From NCBI GenBank assembly GCA_030267565.1, contig BRXU01000002.1, positions 1,922,001-1,986,000 on the forward strand: a DNA stretch of 64,000 nucleotides, read 5' to 3'. A program made the position numbers and the translations under genes. How positions within the stretch are numbered: the stretch's first letter is position 1; the number at the start of each line of letters is the position of its first letter. Shown here piece after piece: positions 22,001 through 32,825 of the stretch. This stretch comes from Pleodorina starrii (taxonomy: Eukaryota > Chlorophyta > Chlorophyceae > Chlamydomonadales > Volvocaceae). Under the pieces are notes generated by a model, which worked only from the letters and a program-made list of their open reading frames with translations, had not been told where the DNA came from and made no database searches.

Positions 22001-25000
22001 GGCGGGGCTGGCGGCGGCGGCGGCGCCAGCGACGGCGCGGGTGGCAGCGGCGACGGCGCAGGCGGCAGCGGCAGCGGGCGGCCCGAGACGGTTGCTCCCG
22101 CTAAAGGTCCCGGCGGGACGTGCCCGGCCGTGGATACCGCTGACCGGTCATTAGGGCCGCGGACTGAGGCAGAGTCGTCGGGGCCAGGGTACCACGAAAC
22201 GCAGCGAGAGGAGGTGTCGGCGGCGGCGGGGGCAGCGGCAGGGTCCGTCGCGCGGCGCGGCGTCTCGGCCTGCGTCGCCGGCGGCGGCGGCGGCGGAAGC
22301 GACGGCGGCAGCGACGCTGACGACGACGAAGGCGGCGGCGGCGGAGGTGCGCCAGGCGCGGCTCCAAGTGACCCCGCAAAGGATCGGCAGCCGGATGAGG
22401 ACACGGACCCGGGGCGGGATCGGGATCGGGGGGTGACTGATCCAGGGGCAACGCGGCGAGGGCCGGGGCTGGGCAAGGGGCCTGAGGCCGAGGCGGTGTC
22501 CTCCGACGGCAGACCGGACCCCATGCGCTGGAGCCCCGGCAGGGCAGCTCCAGAACCAGCTCCAGAACCAGCAACGAGCCCTGCTGCTGCAGAAACGCAA
22601 GGGGCGGGCCGCGACACCGCGTGCGTCGCCAATGGCGAACCGCGCCAGGCCGCGGGCCCCTCCGCCGCCGCGACGACTCGCGCCGTCGCCCCGCTGCCGC
22701 CCACGGGCCCCGTGGCTGCGCCCGCAATTTCCGGCAACGGGGCGGCGGCGACGGCGGCGGCGGCCGCTGCCGCCGCCGCCGCACCGGGCACATCCAGCGG
22801 CCCCGGTCCTGCGCCACAGACCCAGGCGGCGGCCTCCGCCGCAGCCACCGCCGCAGGAGCTCCGGCTGCCGCTGCCGGCGTGTCGACAGAGGGCGACGCG
22901 GCGGCGGCGGCGGCGAGCGGGCCGGACGCGGTCGCCCGTTCACTGGCCTGCATTGCCTCCTCACGCCACGGCCAGCTCAGCGCCTTTATGGCCATGTTCC
23001 TGCAGGCCGTAGCGTCCTTTGTCGCCGCCCTGGCGACGTTACACGGCCGCCCGCGGCAGCCGCAGCAGCCGCAGCAGCAGCAGGGCGGCGGCGGCGGTGC
23101 CGGCAGTAGCGGCGGCGGCGGCGGCGGCGGCGGCGTGCCGGACGATGTGGCTATCAACGGCTTCGACTCCATGGCCCTGCAGCGGTTCGTGCAGGCGTCG
23201 CTGTTTCTGGATCTCTTGGCCTCGGGCCTGCCACCGCGGGCGCTGGTGGAGCGACTCACGGGCGCGTGTCCCAAAACAGACTCCGACGCCACTGGCGCCG
23301 CCGGTGCCGCCGCCGGCGCGGTGGTGGCGGAGCGGGACTCTGCCATGCCGCAGGCCGCCGCCAGTGGTGGTGGTGGCTCGGAGACTGGCGTCGCCGCTGA
23401 GGCAGCTACCCCGGACGCTGCGGCCGCGGCGGCTGCCGCCGCCGCCACCGCCGCTGCTGCTTCCGTCGCGGCTGCGATGGCGGCGGCGCCGGCCGACATG
23501 GCGTGCGACGCCGCGCCGGCTGCCGCCGCTGCTGCATCCGGCGCCGCCGCCACCGGGCCGGCTGCCGCCGCGATGGCCTCCGAAGCCGACAAGTACTGCG
23601 AGAGGCTGACGACGCAGCTCTTGGGCGTCCTCCGCACCGCCGTCGCCGCCGCCGCCGGCGACGCCAACGCCAGCGGCAGCGGCAGCGCCGCCGCCGCCGC
23701 CGCGCCCCGCAACGAGGCGGCGTTGTTTGCGCACCTGTGTGCCGTGCTGGCGGCCGCGGGCGGCGCGCTGCGGGGGCAGCTGGCGCGGCTGGAGGAGGAG
23801 GGCGGCGCGGCGGCGCTGGCGGCGCTGCGCTCCGGCGGCCTGCGGGACAGCCCGCAGGAGGAGGAGCTGGCGAACGCACTGCAGTGCTGGGCGCAGCTAA
23901 CGGAGACACTGGACGCGACGGTCTTCGCCGCGGACGTGGCGGTGCGCCTGCTTGGCGGCGGCAGCGCGGCGGCGCCGCCGGCGTGCGCGGAGCGCGCGAC
24001 GGCGGCGGCGGCCGCCGCCGCGGCGGCGGATCCGGAGGCGGCGGTGGCGGCGCTGCGCGCCGCGCGACCCGCGGGTCGGTTGCGCTGCGCCGCGGACGAG
24101 GCCGCGCTGCTGGTGCTGCGGCTGGACGGGCTGACGCGACTTACGCGGCTGCGGCGGCTGTGCCTGGACCTCAGCCCCGACAATTCGGTGGCGTTACCGG
24201 TGGGCAGGTACGTGGCGGTTCGAGGCGGTGTGGCGCAGGCGGTGTGCCAGGCATTACGTTGAAAGAAAGGTTCCTGAGGGCAGTGGTATGGAGTGAGTGT
24301 GAGTGTGTGTCTGTGTGTGTGCATGAGACCCGACCCGACCCGACCCGACCCGACCCGACCCGACCCGACCCGACCCGACCCGACCCGACCCGACCCGACC
24401 CGACCCGACCCGACCCGACCCGACCCGACCCGACCCGACCCGACCCGACCCGACCCGACCCGACCCGACCCGACCCGACCCGACCCGACGCAGCGCCGTT
24501 CGTGCGCTGCTGCGCGGCCTGCCCTCCCTGGAGTCGCTCCACGTGACCGACCAGTACCCGCACCCGGAGCACCAGCCCATGGGCTGCCTAGCTCTGCCGG
24601 CCGCCGGCGGCGGCGGCGCCGTCGCCGCCGCCGCCGGCCGCGTCACGCTGTACGGTAACGACGTGATCGGCGGCGCCGACGCCCGGCTGACTAGCCTGAC
24701 GCTGGCGGCCCGGCAGCCGCGGCGAGTGTGGAGGGCGTATGCGGCCGACGCGGCGGGGGCGCTGCTGGCGCCTGCGCTCAACGGCGACGACGCCGCCGCG
24801 GCGGCGGTTCCGAACCTGATGGCGCTGCTGGCGCCGCTGGACCGTACGGCACTGTCCGGCACGCTGTGCGCGGGTGACATGCAGGCGCACTGGGGCGCGC
24901 TACCCAGGTGAGCCGGCGGGCGGTGGCGGGCAGTGGCTTCGGAGCGCGTTGGATGTTGTGATGTTGTACCAATGTCCAGGACGGGACGAAAGCGGTGTCA

Positions 25001-27113
25001 GCAACCGAGAGGCGGGGGAGGCAAGACCGCTTTGTGTGTGCTCCATCAGTTCATCGCTGAGGGAGGCCGACCGGTTTGTCGGTGTATGGGGTCCCTCGGT
25101 TCATCTTTTCATCGGCTCCTTCATCGTTCCATCATCGGTTCCTTTATCGGTTCCTCGGCTCCCGCGCTCACCGGTTCGCGTGCACAGGACCCTGCGGGCG
25201 CTGTGCCTTCACCGGGTACGGCTGCTGGACGACCTCCCGGAGGAACCACTACCACCGCCGCCGCCGCCGCACCAACCCCGCCACCCCCACCACCCCCACC
25301 ACCCCCACCAACCGCATCAGCCCCAGCAGGGCAACAACCCGGTGGGGGCCCCACCGGCGTGTGGTGGGAGCGCCGCCGCGGCCGCTGGCCCGGCAACGCC
25401 GGAGGCGGCGGCGGCGGCAGCGGCAGCGGCTCCGCCGCTGCAGCGGCGGCGGCCTCCTGCCGTACCGCCGCTGCTTCAGCACCTCTGGCTGTCCAACGTC
25501 ACCCTCACCTCGCCCCTCGATCTGGCGGGACTGCTCCGAGAGCTGCTGGCGGCGGCGCCCGCCAGCGGCGGCCTCCAGACGCTCGTGGTACGACACTGCT
25601 TTGTCGTACGGCCGCAGGCCGCCGCCGCAGGCGGCGGTGGCGGCGGCGCCGCCGCCGCCACGGCGTTGCGGCTCGTGTCGTCGGCGCTGGCGACCCTCGG
25701 GTCGGTTGGCAACGGCGCGGCCTCGGGGCTGCGGCACCCGCAGCAGCCAGGGCAGCCGCACGGGAGGCGGAGGGCGGTGGGAGACCTGGTGGGCACGGCG
25801 GCGGGGCAGGCCGTCGCGGCGCAGGCGCAGGTGACGGCGGCCACGGGCGGCGTGCGCACTCCGCAGCGGCTGGTGTTCAGCGAGGTGGAGCTGGGGCTGC
25901 TGTGCAAGATGCAGGTAGGCGGGGGCGGAAGGCTTGGGGACGTGGGACGGGAGGGGACGGGGGGGGGCTCAGCTCAAGTCGTTTGGGCTCACCCTTCGTA
26001 ATTGGAGGGAAACCCCCGGTCTGGCGGCCTGGCGGTCCCTCCCCCGTGTCAGCCCCTTCGCCTGCCCAATCGGCCCATCCATCCTGCCAGGCCCCAACTC
26101 CTCCCCCTCCCCCTGGATGCGTGTCAGCCTGTCAGCTTGCCCCTTTGAACTGTCTTACCTCTTTACCTGTACTCTACCTGCCTGGACCAACCTCCTCCCC
26201 TCTCACTCATCCCTGCACCCCGCTTGGCCCTCCCCGGCCCTCCCTGGCCCTCCCTGGCTGCTCCCCCAGTCGCTCCGCTCGCTGGCTCTGGACAGCTGTG
26301 TGCGGCTGGAGGACGTGGGCCGCCTGGCCGCCCTCACCGGGCTGCGCACTCTGGCGCTCAACCCCAATGTGGTGGCGAGCGAGGAGGCGCGCGCGCGGCT
26401 GGACGTCGAGATGGCCTCGCGGTTCAGCCCCTCGCTGCAGGTGCGTGCGACTGCCGCATCCCTTTTGTGTGGGAAAGCCATAAGCTCCCCACTGCTTGCT
26501 TGCTTGGTCGGACTCATTTTCTTTGCACCTCGCCCCGCCCCGCCCCGCCCCGCCCGCGCCCTTCCCTCCCTTAGCGCCCTGCGCCTTGCGTCCTTCCTTC
26601 CATCCTTCCGTCCCCTGCCACTGCCATTCCTCCCAGTCGCCTGGGTTCCTCCGCTCCACTCCGCATTCTCTGCTCCCGTGCCGCCCCCTCCCCATTGCCA
26701 CCCCCCGCCCCCGCGAGGCACCAACCCCTGCCCTCCGCTGCGGTGTCGTCTTTATCACCCCACACTCCAGCCGCCTCGGTACCTGCCGCCCCTCCTCATT
26801 GCCACTGCCACTGCCACCGCCACCGCCCACCACCAACCCCACCACCAACCCCAACCCCGACCCCGCACTCCAGGCCGCCGTGTTGCGTCTGTCGCCGCTG
26901 CTGGGGCTGCGCGGGCTGTGGCTTCCCGAGTGGGCCGCCAGCCGCTCCCAGCTGCTCAGCTGGCAGTCGCAGCTGGCGGCGCTGGGCCCGGCGCTGGTGA
27001 CCCTGCGCGTCATGGATCACGACAACCTGTGGCGCCTGCCCACACCGGCGGGCTGTCCGGACGTGGAGGACTCGCTGCAGTGGTGGCTGGCGGAGGTGTG
27101 GAATACCATCTGA
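16093..27113 (+). CDS. F-box-like/leucine-rich-repeat protein, 2274 aa, 15 exons
   Basis: Exons: 16093-16218, 16661-16963, 17150-17457, 17601-17717, 18201-18252, 18501-18989, 19135-19309, 19539-19855, 20030-20116, 20551-20655, 21014-24207, 24494-24907, 25188-25914, 26270-26440 and 26874-27113. Phases are consistent throughout. DLPVELLQ|AIGRCVPP...MRLVCRSWCNAI (residues ~35-70) is F-box-like. LRR-like segments include LRVLCPAVRHVELRDSVSW, LRDLFLNNVDLSPHLLETI, LRSLALDSCVRL and LRGLWLPEW. It is paralogous to 4432-11677: the HLVLLHNTVL/HITLIHNAML and RDSVSWEQP/HDSVTWDLP segments and the LRxxxxDxxW...PTP ends align. Exon 11 (3.2 kb) adds an acidic Asp/Ser block (~712-755), then Gly/Ala-rich low complexity absent from the paralogue. 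An in-frame ATG at 16036 is an alternative start. The exon 3 donor could be 3 bases earlier. A role as an SCF receptor is inferred. Confidence 0.78.
18127..18182 (+). repeat. (CCCAA)n array in an intron, just before the exon 5 acceptor
   Basis: About ten tandem CCCAA units sit 20-70 bases upstream of the CAG at 18198-18200. They provide a pyrimidine-rich tract in the position of the normal polypyrimidine tract. Confidence 0.9.
19351..19474 (+). repeat. (GGGCT)n array in an intron after exon 7
   Basis: About 23 units of GGCTG/GGGCT, interrupted once near 19448, lie between the donor at 19310 and the acceptor at 19538. The array is G-rich on the sense strand, unlike the two other pentamer arrays of this gene. 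Confidence 0.9.
24327..24489 (+). repeat. (GACCC)n array forming the 3' end of intron 11
   Basis: About 33 near-perfect GACCC units run directly into the acceptor GACGCAG at 24487-24493. The array is thus the polypyrimidine-like tract of the intron and probably also spans its branch-point region. Confidence 0.92.
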
Positions 27114-29396
27114 TCTGAGCCGGTGGAACAACACGCACCCCCCCAGGTGAAGAGCAGCGTATGCCTCACGCACGTCATCCTCATCTTCAAACACAGCATT
27201 GGAGGAGACGGCGTTTGAAAGACAATTTCTGGGTTCTGGGGCAAGGGGTGATACGGTAGGCGGGTTGCAGGGCGGAGATGGCGGGTAGGCAGGCAGGCAG
27301 GCTAAGGCCGGGAGGTGCGGAAGCCCGCGTCATGTTTGGGCGAGGTGAGGGAGGAGAACGGGGGATGGAGGCGGCGACTAGTACTCTTGTCGGTTGGCTT
27401 TCTGCGTGGTTGGAGCCGGACAGACGGCCGCGGGGGAGTTAGGACGGCGGAGGGGTGGCTTGGGCGCTGGGTGGGAGGGAGGGGGCCTAGGAGAGGGTCG
27501 GAGGGAGGGAAAGGTAGGACAGCCCGACCGGGCAAGCTGGCAGATGGCAAGGCAGGCCTGGGAGCCTCACCGCAGCTTTGGCTTGGCAGTTGCAGGTACT
27601 CAAATTTGGCCTTTCAAGAATTGTGAGCACGAACGTGGAAAGTGCGGGCAATGTCGGGATTGAGGGGACTGTGGAGGGTGTGGGTGTTCAGGACGCGCCG
27701 TGGTGGCGCTGGATGGGCTTAGGCGCGGACCGCGAGTCAGGAGCTAGTATTTGGAAGGGCAGCAACTCAGCTCCGCGACTGCCTCGGTTGCTTCGGTGAT
27801 TCCGGTGCAGGTTGTTGGCTGGCTTCATGGCATGTTTGCTCCTCTGCTGCCGCAATCGTCGTGTTGTTGCTCTGGTTGCCAGGGCCAGGTGTTTACCTTA
27901 CCCGTCCTTCTCGTTTGGTACCACCCTGCCGCCGTAAGTTGCTGGCCTGATTCTCAGCCTCTTGTCGAGCAATGGGGCTTTGTCGGTGGGGCACCCAGCA
28001 ACGCTTGTGCTGCAACAACGCATGGCGCGTTGAAGGAGGGCGCGTTTGACACGGGTGCGGTGTGGCTTTAGTACGGACGGCGCGCGTGGAGTAATGTGAA
28101 GGTCAGTAGGGCAGTACTGCCGTGAGGTGGGCGGCTGCCATCTCCGGCGCGGCGCGGAGAGCCAGTGATTGCGGGACGCGCGCGCGGGGGTTCAAAGGCT
28201 TGGGGTTAGGTGCGTAGGCTATGTGCCGGCTCTGCGGCTGGTTCTCTATTAGTCATTCAGGGAGCCGTTTCGGGAGCTGAAAACGAAGCCGGCGGGCTCA
28301 ATCCGCCTCTCCTCGCCTCGCCTCTCGCCCCATCTCCAGTCCAGTCCGTCCGCGAAAGGCTTCGGTGCTTCGTTAGGGACCGTAGCCCCGTGGTCGTCCA
28401 TCCACCGGGGAGTCCAGCCGAGCCGATCCGAGCTGTCGAGAGTTCGCTGCGTCTCTGCATCCGGAGCTGAGCCAGGCCGGGGTGTGGGGCCGAGCCCCGT
28501 GTCAGAGAATTATATCCCTTGGCGAGCTGGGGCTTGAACCTCGCTCGCCTATCGCTGCCGCATTGGCGCCCGCCCGCCCGGGGCTGCGCTCAGCGGCATC
28601 CTCCCCCAACAGGGAGATTCTCCGGAATAAGAAATATCCGCGGATCAAAAATAGCTCCTCCTCTGACGTCCCAAAATAACGCCGCACCGATGCAGCTCGA
28701 GGGCTGCCGAGCCGTCTTTTGGGCCGCCTCACGCCTCCGCTCGTGCACGTCGCCTCCGTTCCTCACGCTGCTGTGGCCTCAACCTCATTATCCCTCACGC
28801 GCCACGCCGCTTTTGGCCAGGACAACTCCCCCGCCCCCCCGCTCCCCTCGCACCCCTCGCACCACGCCGGATGGCTGCGCGCCAGAAACAGCACTACCGC
28901 CATCGGCCAATCAAATTCTCCTCGCTCATGCGCCATTCAAGCTCTCCTCAGTGCTCAACAGGCGGGCCTTCAAGCTCCCCTTGCGACAAGCTCTCCCCAT
29001 TATCATCACTCAGGAGCGTTTTTGGGCGGGGCCCCAGCGCGAAGCGCCCAGGGGGGCCCCGCCCTGTAGCCGTAGCGCCTCTAGCGTAGCTAGAGAAGCG
29101 GAGGCCTTACCCCACTTAAGTGTCCGTCCGTCCGTAGCACTGTAATTTGGATTTTCCGGAATTTCGCTTTTTGTTTCGGCATTTCTGATAGCATATTGCA
29201 TCCTGTATTTCTGATATGCGTGCGTTCATGTGTTCATTCAAGTTGAAGTTTGAAATAGTAACAGCTGATCGCGGCCGAAGTCGCATGAACGCCTCCGCGC
29301 GTGGAAATCATCGCAATCGCTGTCAAATGTTGTATAGTGGAATTGTGACATGGCGGCGCGATGTGGATCGTATTGCTATCGTGAAGTAGAATTGCT
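27114..29396. other. Gene-free spacer downstream of the F-box/LRR gene
   Basis: This includes the presumed 3' untranslated region after the stop at 27111-27113. Short overlapping ORFs lack family signatures. At 28518-28548 a 7-bp stem (GGCGAGC/GCTCGCC on the minus strand) encloses GAGGTTCAAGCCCCA, which mimics a tRNA T-arm, but no full cloverleaf can be drawn. A GC-palindromic transposon-like end sits at 29020-29070. Confidence 0.4.
29020..29070. repeat. GC-palindromic repeat shared with 61590-61640
   Basis: TTTTTGGGCGGGGCCCCAGC followed by GCGAAGCGCCCAGGGG and GGCCCCGCCCTGTAG occurs here. Its inverse lies at about 61590-61640. Nested self-complementary arms (GGGCGGGGCCCC/GGGGCCCCGCCC) suggest a mobile-element terminus. 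Confidence 0.7.
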
Positions 29397-30500
29397 CGGC
29401 TCCGAAACCCCGACGCGTAAAGTGCGTAAATTTCTTTTGCGTCGCGGGATGTGCTGCTCGCATATATATTTATCATAGAAATCATTTATGTGCGATATCA
29501 TAGCGTTAGGCTTGTCAAAGTTAGTCGCCTTGCGATTTGCGAGGAAAATGCGCGCTACTTAGGATGCTGCATAGCGTAGCGTAGCATTGCATAGCGTTGC
29601 GTAGCGGATCGTAACGAAGCATAGCGGAGCGTATCGCGAATATAGCGTCGCGTCGTGTAGTCGGCGAATAAAGTCGTGCGCGCCTGCGCAACGCTCCGCT
29701 ACGTTCTGCTGCGCTTCGTTACGCTGTCGCTCGCTCGCTCGCTCGCTCGGTTTCATCGCTTTAACGCAAGTCGGCGATTAAAGCCGCGCACGTTCCGCTG
29801 CGCTCGGCTCAAAGTTAGTCGCCGCTCGTCGCGGCTCGTCGCGGCTCGCGTCGTCGCCGCTCGTTATTCGTTGCCGCTCGCCGCCGCTCACCGCCGCGTA
29901 GCGTAGCGTAGTGTAGCATCGCGTCGCGTACCATAGTGTAGTGCAGCGTGCACGATCGTAAATCGGCTCCGAAACCCCGACGCGTAAAGTGCGTAAATTG
30001 TTTTTGCGTCACGGGATGTGCTGCTCGCATATAGATATATCATAGAAATCATTTATGTGCGATATCATAGCGTTAGGCTTGTCAAAGTTAGTCGCCTTGC
30101 GATTTGCGAAGAAAATGCGATTGTGCACTCGCGCTACTTAGGATGCTGCATAGCTTAGCGTAGCGTAGCGTAGCGTTGCAAAGCGTTGCGTAGCGGATCG
30201 TAACGAAGCATAGCGGAGCGTATCACGGAGCATAGCGTCGCGTCGTGTAGTCGGCGAATAAAGTCGTGCGCGCCTGCGCCACGCTCCACTACGTTCTGCT
30301 GCGCTTCGTTACGCTGTCGCTCGCTCGCTCGCTCGCACGCTCCGCTGCGCTTGGCTCAAAGTTAGTCGCCACTCGTCGCGGCTCGTCGCGGCTCGCGTCG
30401 TCGCCGCTCGTTATTCGTTGCCGCTCGCCGCCGCTCACCGCCGCGTAGCGTAGCATCGCGTCGCATACCATAGTATAGTGCAGCGTGAACGATCGTAAAT
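29397..30500. repeat. Tandem direct duplication, unit about 565 bp
   Basis: Copy A (about 29397-29960) and copy B (about 29962-30500) both begin TCGGCTCCGAAACCCCGACG. Both continue through TTATGTGCGATATCATAGCG, GTAGTCGGCGAATAAAGTCG, a GCTCGCTCGCTCG run and GCCGCTCGCCGCCGCTCACC. Copy B has small indels, including one shortening the CTCG run. No coding potential beyond low-complexity frames. Confidence 0.85.
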
Positions 30501-30504
30501 CGCA

Positions 30505-31150
30505 CGTCACACTTCAACGTGCACGATTGAAGTCGCGCACGCGCCTTCCCGCGGAGCATAGTGTAGTGTAGCATCGTGTCACGACGCGTCGCGTCACGTG
30601 CACGATCGCATTGCAATGCTACGCAACACAACACGACGTCGCGTCGTCGCGTCATGTAGCCTAGCCTAGCGTAGCGTAGCATAGCGTTGCGTAGCGGATC
30701 GTAATGGAGCGTAGCGGAGCATATTGTGGAGCATCGCGGAGCGTAGCATAGCGTCGCATCGCGTCATGTAACGTAGTGTACCGTCGCGTTGCGTCGTGTC
30801 GCATCGCGTCGTGTCATGTCGCGTCGCGTCATGTTGCGTCGCGTCGCATCGTATCGTGTCGCGTTACGTCGCGTCGTGTCACGTTACGTCGCGTCGCGTC
30901 GCGTCACGTCGTGTCACGTCACGTCGCGTCGCGTCGCGTCACGTCGCGTCGCGTAGCGTCGCGTCGCATCGTGTAGTGCAGCGCAACATGCACGATCGCA
31001 TTGCAATGCTACGCAACGCAACACGACGTCGCGTCGTCGCGTCATGTAGCCTAGCGTAGCGAAGCGTACCATAGCGTTGCGTAGCGGATCGTAATGGAGC
31101 GTAGCGGAACGTAGCGTGGAGCATCGCGTCGCGTCGCGTCCGCATCCGCA
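30505..31150. repeat. GCGTC/GCGTA low-complexity field with a ~390-bp direct repeat
   Basis: GCGTC-type pentamers dominate about 30780-30975 and GTAGCG-type words fill the flanks. The segment starting CACGATCGCATTGCAATGCT at 30600 recurs at about 30990, each time followed by ACACGACGTCGCGTCGTCGC. The 30776-31059 frames are Arg/Ser/Val repeats of no significance. Confidence 0.8.
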
Positions 31151-32825
31151 AGGGGCGCTACGGCAGCCCGCGGCCCAAAGGGCGCGCGCTTGTACGATTG
31201 CCCATGTCCGTGTGCCCGTGGGACGTGGGATGGAAGTAATTGGACAAGTGTAGACTTTCGGCCAACGGAAAGGCTGCAGAAGTAAAAGATTACATTCTTT
31301 ATTGCACGGTAAATTTATTATTGGAACCCAACATCGAACGAGTACAAACCAGTTTGGCAGTCTCCATGCACCGAGGCCGAGGTCAAACCAACACCTCTCG
31401 GCCTAGAATTAATTCCAGAAGATGCATCGTTCCTTACAGTGGAATTCTGACATGACGGCGTGAAATGAATATTCGTTTCGGCAAGCAACCAACTATGTTT
31501 GCATTGCGAACATTCTTCCCGCGAGCCGCGACCACACCACAGCAGCTCTACTTGCCGGTCCGACCGACTTGACGCACATTTCTATTACAAAGGTTGCAAG
31601 GAGCAAACCATGAGGGGCAAACTGCTGGTTGTTGGACGCCAAGCCGCCAATGCACGCACGATGCAGTCGGCAACCTAGGGGACTTCCACAGTCCCGGTCC
31701 TAATGTTAAAGTTGTCAAGCCTGCTCTACGATACGGCAAATACCTCGGTAGCGAAGCCTGTGCACTCTCGCCGGCAAGTGCATGTCGTCGCGGCCCTCGC
31801 AAACTAACAGTTCCGCTGTCCTTCTATTGGCAAGCCAGCCTGCGTGATATGTGAATGATACGCTCCATGTCTACTGTCAAATAACTCAGCCAATGCGCTT
31901 GCCGGAAGTAGAGTTACACAGTGCCGAGATAGATAGAGCGCGATGCTATACGTGGGGCGCATTGCTGAAGCCGCAGGCATTTCTGAATAAAGCTCGGGCT
32001 GTCTATCAGTAATTCGACACTCTCACACTTGACGCCCTCGCCGCTCGCTTTGGAAATGATGCCGTATTTCGGTCGATGCGCTCATGCACCCGGCGGGATG
32101 ACGCGCTTCGCGCGGCGCCGGCAGGCCTTGCTAACGACTCGGCTAGCAGGCATTTCGGTAATAAAGCTCTGGCTGTCTATCAGCAGGAATGTCGACACTC
32201 TCACACTTCACGCCCTCGCCGCCCTAGTAGTCAACTTAACCCGTACGGATTGAACGGGGCCCCGCCCTTTTTCCGGCTTCAAGGAAGCCGACACCAACCC
32301 CTTGTCAACGTTAAATAAACTCCCCTTTCACATTGTCTCAGAGCTGCCCTGCGAACCGAATCGGCGCGCCCGCTCTTCTCCGCTCGTAGGAAGGCACAGC
32401 GGCTCCCCGTCTGCCTCCCACAAGTTCCCCAACACGCTCATGGGGCAGGTCCGCACACCCGTAAATGCGCGAACCAAGATCAGCCGGCCTCTCAGCCCGC
32501 CCACGTCACGTCGCGTCGCGTGCGCACATCCCGCTCGGTGTATACATTTTGATCGAGGGGTGCAATGCACCAATATGCCCTCAGCCAATTCCGTCGGGGG
32601 GGCCCGAAACCTCGTATCAGACCCAACGAGTTCGGATGTGTCGGATATCCGATCATATAGACATGGCGGCGAGGAAAGGCATGCTCACATTCAATGCTGC
32701 GCTTCACTCGTCTTCATTCCTGATGCGCAAGCTCGAAAGGATGGAGCCGATGCGCATCTTGGCAGTTAGTGAACACACATGCACACAAAAGGGAAAGCTC
32801 AGATGAGCAGCGCTTTTGGGTTGCT
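31151..32825. other. Gene-free spacer with a ~172-bp tandem repeat
   Basis: The segment at about 31983-32045 (AATAAAGCTCGGGCTGTCTA...CACTCTCACACTTGACGCCC) recurs at about 32158-32222 with a few changes. Otherwise I see only short unassigned ORFs. The 3' untranslated region of the lipid phosphatase gene probably lies at the right end. Confidence 0.45.

Noticed and set aside
20971..24324. 1117-codon open frame on the minus strand opposite the largest exon
   Set aside because: It mirrors GCN/GGN-rich codons of exon 11 of the plus-strand gene. It is all poly-Ala/Ser/Pro, and the sense frame has splice-phase and paralogue support.
28518..28548. tRNA-like T-arm (GGTTCAAGCC) on the minus strand
   Set aside because: Only a simple 7-bp hairpin forms; no acceptor, D or anticodon arms can be drawn around it.
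30776..31059. Arg/Ser/Val-rich ORFs
   Set aside because: They are produced by the GCGTC pentamer field.
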